Shown here piece after piece: positions 46,134 through 56,917 of a DNA stretch of 64,000 nucleotides (the stretch's first letter is position 1; each line of letters opens with the position of its first letter). The DNA is from Prostheceraeus crozeri. Lineage: Eukaryota; Platyhelminthes; Polycladida; Euryleptidae. The translations under genes were made by a program, and so were the position numbers. The stretch spans positions 1-64,000 of the forward strand of contig CAJQUW010012904.1 in NCBI GenBank assembly GCA_907163375.1, read 5' to 3'. The notes under the pieces were generated by a model. That model saw only the letters and a program-made list of their open reading frames with translations, was not told the origin of the DNA and did not search any database.

Positions 46134-47236
46134 TCACTTCTGCAAAAACTCTGAAAGAAAAAGAATAGGAGATTAGAGGTGGCAAGGAAATGATCATGTT
46201 GAAGTAACTTACTCGGCTTTTTCTTTACAACTTTTCGGTCGATAAAGTCTTCCAAATCGCCATTCATTTTAATGGATAGGTGGAGACATCGCACACCTTC
46301 GCCTTCATAACATGTCTGTGTCGAATTGGGGTCGTCTGTGAGGGTCGGCACATCGCAGATGTTGTTTTCAAAGAGGGGAAGATGGACCTCATACACTCTC
46401 TTCCTCTTCACTCTTCTCTCAACCTCTCGCAACTTTTCCACTTCACTCCCCAACCACGTGTTGATCACCTTCGTCTCTTCCACTTCCTTCACCACACCTC
46501 GCATCCGCTCCACCTCATTCTTTTCACGCATCAACTCCGACTCTAAGCCCTCAAGCGCCTTCACTCGCTTCATCATACCACTCCTTTCCTTCAACCACTC
46601 CTGCTCCTTCACTCGCATCTCCTCCAACTGCTCCCTCATCACCTTTATACCCTCAACCTTAGCCTTCAACTCATCATTCTCCTTCAAAACTTTTCTATTC
46701 ACACTCTCCATATCCATCATACGATCCTTCAATCTCACAAACGCCTCCGTATCATGCGCCTCTTTCCTAGGCGATGATGTCGCTACAGGCTCAGCCACCT
46801 CACCATCCGTCTCATCAGACAACTCACTCCCAAACAATGAGACCATCAACTTCCTAGTCTCATCACTCGCCCGCTCAATCACTCCTTCTACCTCTACTTC
46901 CTCTTCACTCAACACTACCTCCCGATCCTTCGCTACAGCACCCTCAATACTTCTAACTGCTGCATTCAACTCCTCCTTCGCCTTAATTAATTCACTCATC
47001 CACTCACGAAACGACTGCGCTCCAATGTTTCCGGATGGGCAAGATTCATGCGCCTTCCGGAAACCCTCAACATCATCCTCATCGCACACCACCCTATGAT
47101 GAACACAGACCTTAAAAACATGCACTCTCTCATGTTGGTCCAGCGTCCCCTCTTTAATATGCTTACGGTATTCGCTGCCCCTTGCTAATCTACCGCAGGA
47201 GCATTGAGTAATGATAAAGCGCGGAGTTTTAGTCAT
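46134..47236 (-). CDS. Cys/His-rich coiled-coil protein, right arm copy (spliced, 346 aa)
   Basis: Mirror copy of the gene at 37453-38555: ATG at 47236, intron 46212-46151 (62 nt), TGA at 46136-46134. The only visible protein difference over the full length is Val for Ala at residue 40. All Cys/His, the coiled coil and the basic end are kept. TATA box and 5' splice sites are also kept, with a 302-nt 5' intron. Both copies therefore appear intact, which means recent origin or ongoing gene conversion between the arms. Confidence 0.75.
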
Positions 47237-48927
47237 GATAATTCTGTAAAGATAGAGTAAAATTTGATAGCAAGTGTTTACAGGATACTACTTGCTGATA
47301 TGCATTGAAAGACAAAGTCATCAAACATTTGATAGCAAACGTTGGAATAAAATCGTCAACCAAAGTTAAAGAGTATGATTCCTAGCTTTATCCTAAATCC
47401 CAAAGTTTGATACCATCTCCTGGCGAACCTCTAAGTCTGACGCCTTAGCTGACTTCAGCAATGAAATTTTCTAAGTCGGTTTCTTACAGAAACCCGGAAT
47501 TTGGAATGTCCGAAGCTATCATCGGAGCTCAGAGAGACGACCTACCTTTGACAATCGCTCTCCTCTAAATGAAAAGTCTCTGTCGGTTCCCAGCTTATAT
47601 AGTGTGTGACGATCAACTGATGACGTAATACCCATCATCCAAACACTAAAAACCCGTCTATCTCCGGTTCTAGTGCTCCGATGGAGCTAGAAATTCACCA
47701 TTGCCATGTAGAATTTGATGCTGAATCCGAATCTGCCCTCCATTTTCCCATCCGATGCTTCGTGTTGGCTCTACACTCCACAGCCATCGCAAAAATTCTA
47801 ACTCAGTCGTTTTTCGGAAAAATGAAGAAAATTTTTTTCTCTCCGATGGCTTCCAAATTTACCATGCCGAAGCAGAATTTGACGCTGATTCCAAATCTGG
47901 TCTCTGCTTCACCCGCTAGAGCGATTTTCATAAACATTCTAACTCTGTCGTTTTTCGCCAAGGTCCAAAATTTTCAATAACGTCTCACCTCTAAACGAAG
48001 GCAGATACGAACAAGCCATGTTTTCCACTGAATTCGTCTCACTCCCAGCTTTTAAATGAGCTATTGCACGACTTTCTACGATCTCTTACACCGAAGTTGG
48101 AAGTTTGGCAGGAGGGGGGGGGGTCTTCAAAACTTTTTCTCTCCGATGTCGATGGAAACATCCTTCCTAACCCAAAATTTCACGTAGACTCCGAATCTGC
48201 ACTCCATTTTCCCATCCGAGCACTCCTTCTGCCCGAAACATGGACTTTCTCATCCCAAAACCTCCAACACCTGCCTTTTCCAACTCTGACGTTTTCTTGC
48301 CATTTTCCTCCCTAAACCCAGGAAAAGTGAACCAAACTGAGCTTTCCACTGCATTTTTCTCACTCTTAGCTTTCAAATGAGCTATTGCACGACTTTCTAC
48401 GATCTCTCACACCAAAGTTGGAAGTTTGGCAGAAGGGGGGGGGTCTTCAAAACTTTTTCTCTCCGATGTCGATGGAAACATCCTTCCTAACCCAACATTT
48501 CACGTAGACTCCGAATCTGGCCACCGTTTTCCCATCCGAGCACTCCTTCTGCCCGAAACATGGACTTTCTCATCCCAAAACCACAAAAACCCGCCTTTTC
48601 TCACTCTATCCCTCACACATTCCTATCACCTTCCTGCCCAACCCTTACCCGAACACTCCTTCCTTCACGCCAGAGGGGGGGTAGGGACCCGTTTCCTCCT
48701 CACGGACCCATTCCTCCCAACACATCCTTGGCTCTCTCCCTCACCTTCCTGCCAGATGAGTCAGCATGATGACTTATCGTTTCACATTTTGCACTTGCGC
48801 CTGCAATGGGGTTACTGCTGGCGCGGTCCCGCACGACTCTGTGTGAACAGTCACATAGGTTTATTAAGGTTCTGGACGAAGATTCTGACGCGTGAGGACG
48901 CGCCGCACCGCGTCCGGTGTGAATTAA

Positions 48928-50937
48928 CCTTTTAAGAGCTCAACCGAATCAAAATGTAAACCCACTTTTTCTTACTTGCACATTGACACATTTCAACAGA
49001 TATTGAATGTGGATTGTATACTGAATCAAAATTTATTGTTGCTGTCATGAGTGCTCCTTTCTTCGAAAAATGATTGGTAATGTTAACACATAAATTACGA
49101 TTTTTGGTGTGCAATTAGCACATAGTAGAAATTAAGCACACAATTTCATGAAGCGAAATTTCGAAAAAAGACTACAATTAAATTGGCAATCATAGTTCTT
49201 ATTTCAGTAAGTGCGTGAAATCCGTTTTGAAACATTTTAGAAGCAAAAGCGATCTTGCAAGACTGGTAGAATCGTCTGATAACAATATGTGTAAATATGT
49301 CTACTACAAATGTAAAAATGCTCCTTTTAATCCCCAATCGCTTCAGCTTATCTAATAATCTAATTGTCTACACACATTCGTGAACCGTATCTTCGTCATT
49401 ACGTCATTCTCTTCAGATATTCAAATTTCTCAAGTGTTTGGAATAGGTTTGACTTTACAGAATCACATATACAAAATACGAATTCCCTGCGGATGCGTTT
49501 CAAGAAATTCAAAAGATATCCGAAAGCATGTTTTATGAAAGATAAATATTAAGCATTTGGCATATTGATGTTTTATGATATTGTGTAATGGAAGTGACTA
49601 TGTTGTTGCTTAATGATGCACTGTAACAGTTGCCATGGACATGAGCTAAATTATTCATTCACTTGAAGTTTTTTAACAAACTAAGTCCTCTTACACCTCT
49701 GAGAATGAGCATCCTACTTCCTGTGAGATAAGAGAGGTGTTTTTGCATTATAATGCTTTTTATCTCTGGTACCAAACGGCCTGCTAACATTCTACTCGGA
49801 AATATCTTTGAACTTTCGCTGCAATGATTCTCACAATTATTCAAAGGCAAAGTATAGCAGTTTTTTACGTAAGCAGTCGCAATATCAATGTAATGTCGTC
49901 TCTCAGCATCTGTTCGTCTATGAGCGGTGTAGAACCAGCTGTGTGCAATTTCATTCTCATCTTTGCTCCATTGGGAGCTTATCATTTGCCGTCGACTCAT
50001 TAAGGAAATTACCGAAAAGGTATTCGAATGATATAGGCAGATGAGGACATTTTCAGTGAGCTGATTGAAGGAGCAGGTGAGTTGAACATGAACGCTATTA
50101 AATTCCGAAATTATGTAGCTATCTATGGTTAGAAAGTGTCTTCTAGCATTTAGTTGATTGCAGTCACAAGGATGAATATATCTCGTTAATGTATAGAAGT
50201 CATATAATTGATATTGACACATCAATCATCTCAAAACCTATAAGAGACCGCCACCCTGACGTGGTGTTTGAAAAATAGAACGCCAGCCTGTAATAGTCGT
50301 CAGTATAAGTAGTGAGTAGCAAACTATTCGCTTGTGTAGGGCTTGTCCGATGCATTATTTGCAATTACTTATTAGCTGCATACACATCCCGCGAACACTT
50401 CCATGCCTCCCAGTTATTCACTGTTAATAATTGACAAATAAATCACAAAGTGCCTGTAATTATAATTACAATAAGCCCTGATTGTCACATTGTTTTCATA
50501 ATGTAGTCTTGCTTGCATAACATACCAGCTAAATGCAGTATGCCACCTTAATAATAAAGCGTCTATATTTTCAGATGAAAATCAATACAACAGGTGAAGT
50601 TATTCAGAGAATAGAAGAGAGTTTTAAAAAATATGAGTTACAATAAGTCAATAAGTAATTAGTGTGTGGTGTTATCATTATACATAGAGCAGGCATACAA
50701 AAACAAAGAATTGCTGCGTCAGACAGTGCGGTTTTGAGGGAGCACAAACCTGCCAGGTCGCGAGAGAGAGGGCAATTTATCATACAACATGTGATCAGGT
50801 GACATGACCTTCTGCAGGAAGCACAAGCACAAGTCAATGCGGCGGTCACCTTGCTAAGTGCTGAACCCTTATTGCTATCATGCCAGTGAATTAGGCTGAA
50901 ATGCTTGCTATCAATATTACTTATAAATCAATATTTT

Positions 50938-50938
<1 letters not shown>
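48928..50938. other. Stretch right of the giant repeat
   Basis: AT-rich, no gene recognised. A minus-strand open frame of 188 codons (50225-49659) is the longest. A part of it (SQWSKDENEIAHSWFYTAHR) looks protein-like, but there is no domain match I can name and no clear splice context. Confidence 0.4.

Positions 50939-51020
<82 letters not shown>
50939..51020. repeat. (TA)n microsatellite
   Basis: About 40 uninterrupted TA units, directly next to the ribozyme-bearing module. Confidence 0.98.
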
Positions 51021-51024
<4 letters not shown>

Positions 51025-51060
51025 GACAAGTAACTTGGCAATTGATAAATTTATCAAATC

Positions 51061-51199
51061 TCAACAGATGTAACCACCACGAGACATGTTTCGGCCTGTT
51101 GGGCCTCATCAGTCGTGGGTAGGTTTGAACCAGCGACGTTGGAGCTAGAGGACGTGCAAGCATGCCATCTAACTACAAGGCCACCGGACCATCTGTTGA
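51061..51199 (-). mobile_element. SINE-like module: tRNA-like promoter plus hammerhead ribozyme, copy 1
   Basis: 139 bp bounded by a perfect 10-bp inverted repeat (TCAACAGATG at 51061-51070, CATCTGTTGA at 51190-51199). Minus strand, in order: A-box-like TGGCCTTGTAGTTAGATGG, then 52 bases after its start the B-box GGTTCAAACC (tRNA-like spacing), then a hammerhead ribozyme (51119-51077), then the closing repeat. The layout is a Pol III-transcribed unit able to cut itself near its 3' end. It lies just upstream of a Penelope-like GIY-YIG remnant. Confidence 0.8.
51077..51119 (-). ncRNA. Type I hammerhead ribozyme, complete core
   Basis: On the minus strand: CCACGA (stem I), CTGATGA (core box 1), GGCC-CAACA-GGCC (stem II, 4 bp, 5-base loop), GAAAC (core box 2), ATGTC, TCGTGG (stem I). 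Stem I pairs six bases perfectly and is open, so the topology is type I. Stem III is minimal: A-U and C-G pairs around a two-base loop. The expected cut is after the C of GTC, between 51083 and 51082. Minimal stem III type I hammerheads are known from Penelope-like elements and retrozymes. All invariant core bases are present. Confidence 0.85.
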
Positions 51200-51270
51200 G
51201 AGGGCGGTTGTCAATCTCGGATGCGGTATTATGTGATTGCGAAGTTTCAGTGCAAAATTGACCTGGTTAA

Positions 51271-51872
51271 GTGTCTATTTCACGGTGCAAAGGATATGCT
51301 CGACAAAGAAGTTCAATTCAGGACTTTTTTGAAAATGGTTATCCTAAAAAATTCATGGATAAACGTATGAAAGATAGCGAGGACACAAAAGGTCCAGATA
51401 AAAGGAAGGTATACATCATAATTCCTTATCTTGGAGAGCAATCAGCAAATCACAAGAAGAAAATCAAAATGGCTATCAATAATGCATTTAATGCTGCTGA
51501 CATTATGGTGATGTTCTCCACTAAGCCTACTCTGTCAAAGTTGTTCACGGATTCCGCTCCTGTATCTGCCAACTCAAACGTCATATACAGATTTTGTTGT
51601 AGTTACGGTGACTATTACATTGGCAGAACGAAACGGAGACCGGGCGACCGGATAAAAGAGCATGTGCCAAAATGGTGCTTAGAAAAAGAAAGCCAGGTAC
51701 CTCTTCCAGTACAAAACACCTCCTTGCTACGCAAATCCGCATGCAGATCTTCGTAGTGGTTTCAGAATCGTCAGACGTGTGAGATCTAGCAGAGAACTGA
51801 TGATCTTAAAGGCTCTTTCCATCAAGAGAGAAAGGTCTTCACTGTGTGTGCAAAAGGGACCCGCAATCTAAT
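51271..51872 (+). pseudogene. Penelope-like element: GIY-YIG endonuclease end
   Basis: The frame holds KVYIIIPYLGEQSANHKKKI, the linker that follows the reverse transcriptase, then NVIYRFCCSYGDYYIGRTKR. This is the GIY-YIG endonuclease core, with conserved R in IGRTKRR and E/H in RIKEHVPKW. It shifts frame near 51750 and continues as VRSSRELMILKALSIKRERS, the usual C-terminus. The reverse transcriptase is missing. The element is 5' truncated and dead. Confidence 0.88.
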
Positions 51873-52278
51873 TAAGTTTGGATTTTTAGTTTTATGCAGA
51901 TCTCTATGGTATGTCTTACTACTTGTTTCAGTCTTCAACAGTCATGTTCTTCTTGTTTCGAGATATTCCATGCCAGTCGTGCGCAATTCACTTGGTGATC
52001 CAAATGCTGGACATGTACCTTATGACCATTATAGGGTCAAAATTTCGCATGCTGTGCATTAATGAAATAAGTGAAGTAGTACATATTTGATGCTCATGTG
52101 ACACGACGCTCATGTGATGCATTGCTATGTCTACACTTATTGTACATCATGAATTAGTGACAGATGTGTACATGAATACATGTAGGTTGATCAGTGGTCA
52201 TACAAAAGGACATGATCCCTTCGCGTCTTCAATACCGTGGACAAGTACTCATCAATTGTTTCTAATGTTCATCGCTGT

Positions 52279-52534
52279 AATAGAATTGGACTGTTTACTT
52301 GAAGTTGATTAGAATGCAAATCGACTCAAGGTCGAGGGAAATCCGGGGGAACTAAGTTAGGACATGAAGAGCCAATGAATAGCTTAGAATTACACGTGTG
52401 ACTGCTTCTAACCCAATCATACAGTGGTTGACAAGTTTTTCTAATTGAAGATGCGTGTGAATTTTGTGCCGCTATTGTGTCTTGCATGAAGCTACATTTC
52501 CGTTCTGGAGATTGTATAGTTGTCTATTTCTGTG
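52279..52534 (+). mobile_element. CATAG MITE copy 3 (256 bp), perfect 8-bp TSD
   Basis: Flanked by perfect ATCGCTGT (52271-52278 and 52535-52542). The ends are more diverged (AATAGAATTGGACTG ... TCTATTTCTGTG), but the body shares GAACTAAGTT and the GCATGAAGCT blocks with the other copies. It is the oldest by sequence. Confidence 0.9.
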
Positions 52535-52719
52535 ATCGCTGTAGATTCAACTGAAATGCGAAGAGTGCAGCGTGACGTCATAATGTACAGTGGCCTGTAG
52601 CATTGACTGGTACCTATAATCAATTCTTTAACTAAATCACCGTGCAAAGTTCAGTCATTGCCATTCCTTGACAGGAATGACAGAAAATTTTCGGAAGAAA
52701 TTATTCGTTTTCAATTTTA

Positions 52720-53600
52720 AATCAATCAATCAATTCTTTATTGTTTCAGAAAAGCGGTGAACACATTACATAGCGAAGAAATGAAAAAGTTACATTAAAA
52801 TATAAAAAAGTTACATCATGAGAGTGACGGACAATACTGGACAAAAGAAGCACTGATTACAGTTTTAGATTTTGGATTTTCAGGCAGCATGTGTTTCTCG
52901 AAGAGACACGGTGGCGAGGGAGAAAGAACTGACGAAGTGGATGGGTCACATTTTCTGATACTCTGTCAAACATCTCACAGATTTTATCTCCGGCTGAGAA
53001 GGGGACATCTCATCTTTCCGAAACTCTCCGCCGATGTTCCAGTGTGCTCTGTTTTCAACTCATTGTAGTTTGCTTTTAACATATCTATATGCATTACAAA
53101 ACACTGGATATGTATACAGGAGAATGGGTCGAATCAGGGAACAATAGACCTTAAAAATATCTTCTTCAGGACATCGACTTCCCTTGAGTTGTATTATCAC
53201 GTATAGTCTTTTTGAAGCTTTCTTAACAAGGTGTTCAACATGAGCGTTCAATTTCATATCAGATGATATGTAAATATAAAAACAGATGATTCCCAATTTA
53301 GATTATTATTTCAAAGATGATGGAACACAGCCGTTTTTGTCATTGAGGTTAAATAAATGTGCAATTGTCGGAGCATAAGCAGAGGCAAAATCTGGAAAGA
53401 TGCAGGTTGGCAGAAGGTCTGGGCCGCATGATTTCTTCCTCAGGAAACGCAGTACATGTTCAATCTCATCAACACTGACAATATATGCAAATAAGCATAG
53501 AATTAGTTTTTCAAGTTGCGATAATCCGATTAACCGAACATTTGGAACTTCATTTCCGAATCGGAACATTGCTCGCAGACAAATTGGATAATCGAAACAT
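52720..53600 (-). pseudogene. LINE 3' part with internal deletion
   Basis: Minus strand: 53569-53306 has VSVDEIEHVLRFLRKKSCGP with PIAHLFNLN-like sequence behind it, the N-terminal reverse transcriptase region. It jumps directly to the thumb region at 53296-53060 (LVKKASKRLYVIIQLKGSRC, YCSLIRPILLYTYPVFCNA). The catalytic palm is lost. The 3' end is AATAAAG followed by (ATTG)n at 52720-52735, the tail style of CR1/Jockey-like elements. Confidence 0.85.
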
Positions 53601-53909
53601 GATTGTCGACAAGTTCTACAGCATCCTTGCCTAATCTGAATTTGTATTAGGAATGGTGGTTTAACATTCTGATGCAGCGAATTTAAGAAATGGTATAAAT
53701 TTCATAAGCGACTGCGGTAAGATTATAGACATAACACCGAAACAGTGCTTGCCACATATCTTTCCTTTGTAAAGATCGATGAGCATTTTAATAATTTGAA
53801 AGTTTGTCAAAAGGAAATATATATTTTATGTTATCGTCCATCAACATTTTCCGTTTCATTATTTCAGCAAGCTACACTTTTCGGAGTTTGTTAATCTGAT
53901 CAAAACCTG

Positions 53910-54060
53910 ATGATTAAGGCATGGACAGCTTAAGGTCATAGATTCCTGAGTTAACAAAGAGTCACCGGGTCGATGGTCCAAATCCTGCCTCCTTCCAGGT
54001 CCCGGGCAACGAAAGAGTTGCTCGGTGATTCCCCTGTCCTGAGTATAGTATGTTTTCTTT
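53910..54060 (+). mobile_element. Possible tRNA-derived SINE
   Basis: GGTCCAAATCC is B-box-like, preceded by AACAAAGAGTCACCGGG. The downstream GCAACGAAAGAGTTGC is a small hairpin. The A box is weak. Confidence 0.4.
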
Positions 54061-54424
54061 CAGATTATGACAGATGAAATTAGTGCTAGAATCACTGTAT
54101 AGCATGCAGCATTATGCAAGAGTTGTTGAGCTTCAGCAAACATGATTTCATAAATGTTTATTGAGCTGATAGAATTTGATTTGTTATGCAAAGTCAGCAA
54201 AGTTTATTTCCACTGATATAGATTTTACATCTTTACATCTGATTTCTGGCTTAATAGTTGTAAAATAATTATATTCAAATTAAACATAAAGAGCACATTT
54301 TTAGCCCTATTTGAGAAACATCTTATGTACATCTTATGTACATATTTTGTGCATTAAGACAGACAGTTAAATCACATAGTTAAATTACATTAATGCAATG
54401 TTTTCAATTTTACTTTTTATTGCA

Positions 54425-55440
54425 ACATTAAATAATAATAACTGTATATTTATAGAGCGCCATTACTTGGTGAGCTCATGGCGCAACAAAATTATACAAC
54501 ATTACATGTACACAAAATAACATAAACACATCAGCGATTGTAAGAAATAAAATATGTCTTCAAAGACTTTTTAAATGAGTGTAGGGATGCAATGTTCCTC
54601 ACGTCTCTTGGTAAGGAATTCCACAATACGGGTGCAGCATAGGAAAATGATCTTCTTCCGAAGCAAGTCCGATAATTGCGGGACTCCAGAATTCGGTCAT
54701 TATCAGATGAACGCAACGATCGCCTGGGAACATGTACGGATACGAGATCTGACAAATAGGACGGACAAGAGCCCTGAAGAATCTTGTACACAGTGACACA
54801 AATTTTAAAACATATCCGTTGTCTGATACGAAGCCAGTGTAAATCAGAAAGATGACACGATATGATCATATTTCGGAATACGCACAATTAACCTCGCCGC
54901 ATTGTTTTGAATACGCTATAGCTTATCCAGAAGATAAGTTGGACAGTTGTATACTCGTAGAATTGAATTACAGTAATCAATTCGAGAAAGAATAGTACTG
55001 CACACCACAGTTTTACACGCATCCGTTGATAAATAGCGTTGGATAGGGCGCAAACGGCGTAACTCACAATTTAAAACACGAATCAAGTTGATAACGTGAC
55101 ACGATAAATCGAAGTTTCGATCAAATGATATACCAAGATTCCTCACTTTCTGAGAAAAATCAAAATGCGGTAGTGGCTCAGTTGGAATTCTTATGCTTGG
55201 AGGACATAACACAGTCACTTTAGTCTTCCGTCTATTCAAAATCAGTTGATTACTTGCCAACCAATCCTCCACTTAATGAAGACAATTATTCGCAGACACC
55301 AAGAGCTCATGTACTCGCTCAGAAGTCGTGCTTTAATAGAATTGGCAGTCATCCGCATAAATATGGTATTTGAAAGAGTGGTAGCCGAACATTTTCGAGA
55401 TTGGTGAGAGATAAAGCGAGAAAATCAAATTAGGATAAGG
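54425..55440 (-). pseudogene. CR1/L2-like LINE, 3' part
   Basis: Minus strand 55272-54916: MEDWLASNQLILNRRKTKVT, then VRNLGISFDRNF, then LSTDACKTVVCSTILSRIDY, the end of the reverse transcriptase of L2/CR1 elements. After a frame break, 54887-54531: LHWLRIRQRICFKICVTVYK, then YLSDLVSVHVPRRSLRSSDN, then VLWNSLPRDVRNIASLHSFK. The 3' end reads GTAATGGCGCTCTATAAATA followed by TTATTATTATT, the classic L2/CR1 microsatellite tail. 5' truncated, with a frameshift. Confidence 0.9.
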
Positions 55441-55726
55441 TTAAGGATAACGTTAATATCTTTTGTCGACGCATTCTACTCGGTCCGTTCGGGGATGGTG
55501 GGGGTCTGTGGTGAAAGTTTTCATGTATTAGGCTGCATCACCAATCATTGAGAATGGTTGTAAATAAGACATATTTCCCAAGATCACCAATGAAAACTCA
55601 CGAATAATGAAAATGTATTCACTCAATTTAATTTGACATCAAATAGTTTTGAAAAATTATAATCGAATCGTGTGATCAAATAGTCACAAAGCGGAACTGG
55701 ATTTTTTTCACAAAAGTTAAAAGATT

Positions 55727-55813
55727 ATCTGACTCGAAGTAATTTCATTGGTCAAATTAGAAATTTTTTAATTTGACCAATAAAATTGCTTTGATTCAGA
55801 TACTCTCTTAACT
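55727..55813. repeat. Short foldback, ~43-bp arms
   Basis: AGATTATCTGACTCGAAGTA...TTGGTCAAATTA is repeated in reverse after a few bases (TTTAATTTGACCAATAAAAT ... CAGATACTCTCTTA). Mismatches are few. The origin is unknown. Confidence 0.65.
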
Positions 55814-55989
55814 TAGGTCTTGCGCAATATGCATCGTCTGACGCGCAAATTGGTCAACTACAGTGATGATTACAAAAAGTAGACCACCTAAATTTTGTCT
55901 CATTTAATAAAATTTTGTCAATTACAGATACATAGTTGGCAGATAAATGAAAATAAAGTTTTCTTTGTTGTTCAGTGGCTCTGTAGAGT

Positions 55990-56917
55990 CAGTTGGCTTT
56001 TAAAAGGGTTCATGGTACGTTCGCTGGTGGTCACTTGTGCTTTGTAACTTCAACAGAAAGTTCAATCACTTGTCGAATCCTGGAAGACATGCAATTGATC
56101 AGGCGGTTGATTGCTTCTGATTTAAACTCTCCCACTCTTGTCTTAGCAAAGCTTCAAGTCGAGCGACCATCTCCAGGAAGAATTGATCGCCTCACACCAC
56201 GCTTCAGTAGACTCCAAACATTTTCAATTGGATTGAGGTGTGGTGTGCAAGCGGGCCATTTCAAAGTTCATGGAATTCATGCTATCCCTTTGGTTATGGA
56301 GTTCAGTTCGACCAGTCATCCATATCGCAGCCCACATCAACAATCTTCAACCTCCTTGATTCACAGGCAATGCCAAATGATCACGAAATGTGTCACCTGA
56401 CTTTATCCATCTCAAACGGCCATCGCGACCTCTGAGACAGAAAGAAGCTTCCATCTCTTGAAACAAATCGATTCCATTGAGAATGCTAGTGGCAAATGTT
56501 GCATCTCCCACTTCAGCCTCAAGCTCTTGTGGTTGGCGGTCAATTCGATCCCTGATGGTCTCTTACGGCTTTTGAAGTGCTCACTTTTCAGGCGACGTCT
56601 CACTGTTATGGCAGAAACCGGCGACTGTCGAAGTGAACTCCTCAACTACGGCTGAAGACAGAGAAGGATCGTTTCTTACCAAGCAAATAATAATTTGATC
56701 TGTTCGAGAACTTGTCTTTCTTTTCCGTCCGGATCTAACTTTTTTGGAAAGGGAGAAAAAAAATAGTTTTCAACCTGTGGACGGTGGTCTTTGAGACGCC
56801 TACTTTTCGGGTAACTAGGCGTTCGGACGGTCGTTCTGACAAAAGGGCAGAGACTTTGTCCTTCAAAAACACTTTCTCAAGCTTCGAATCAGTCATCCTG
56901 ACACAAGATGAAATCAA
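55990..56917 (-). pseudogene. Tc1-like transposase, highly broken
   Basis: Minus strand: 56917-56735 has an N-terminal helix-turn-helix (VSALLSERPSERLVTRKVGV then SKTTVHRLK). 56645-56412 has SAITVRRRLKSEHFKSRKRP, the second DNA-binding part. The end of the catalytic domain is readable in reverse of 56400-55990 (a PHLNPIENVWSLLK-type block near 56230, with the catalytic Glu). Many shifts separate the parts. The ends could not be placed. Confidence 0.75.

Larger units (their letters stand above)
44072..48824. repeat. Right arm of giant inverted repeat (~4.75 kb)
   Basis: Reverse complement of 35049-40979. Differences: 1,126 bp of the gene's 5' intron absent (junction at 47413, GGAGATGG then TATCAAAC on the arm's coding strand), fewer 97-bp units, one copy instead of two of a GCTAGCCCCTCAGCAG block (left 40758-40872), and an extra copy of the poly-G block near 48.1-48.4 kb. 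Confidence 0.93.
35024..48927. mobile_element. Candidate large element: giant inverted repeat bounded by TTAA
   Basis: The clear inverted repeat runs from 35049 to 48824. Just outside it both sides reach a TTAA (35024-35027 and 48924-48927) through a GC-rich end: the left reads GTACGCGGCGCG about 17 bases inside the TTAA, the right, reversed, GCGGTGCGGCGCG at a similar distance. Such ends would fit a TTAA-specific transposon, but the terminal match is short and gapped. Base composition differs from the AT-rich surroundings. No transposase, polymerase or integrase is recognisable inside. It may instead be a segmental palindrome of the host or an inserted viral segment. Confidence 0.45.

Noticed and set aside
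35049..48824. Calling the palindrome a herpesvirus insertion
   Set aside because: Only the architecture is similar. No capsid, polymerase, terminase or protease gene is visible in the window.
49659..50225. 188-codon minus-strand frame as a gene
   Set aside because: No domain, no splice sites or promoter that stand out. Length alone is not enough in this AT-rich window.
50901..51163. Frames made of repeated Ile-Tyr
   Set aside because: Translation of the (TA)n microsatellite.
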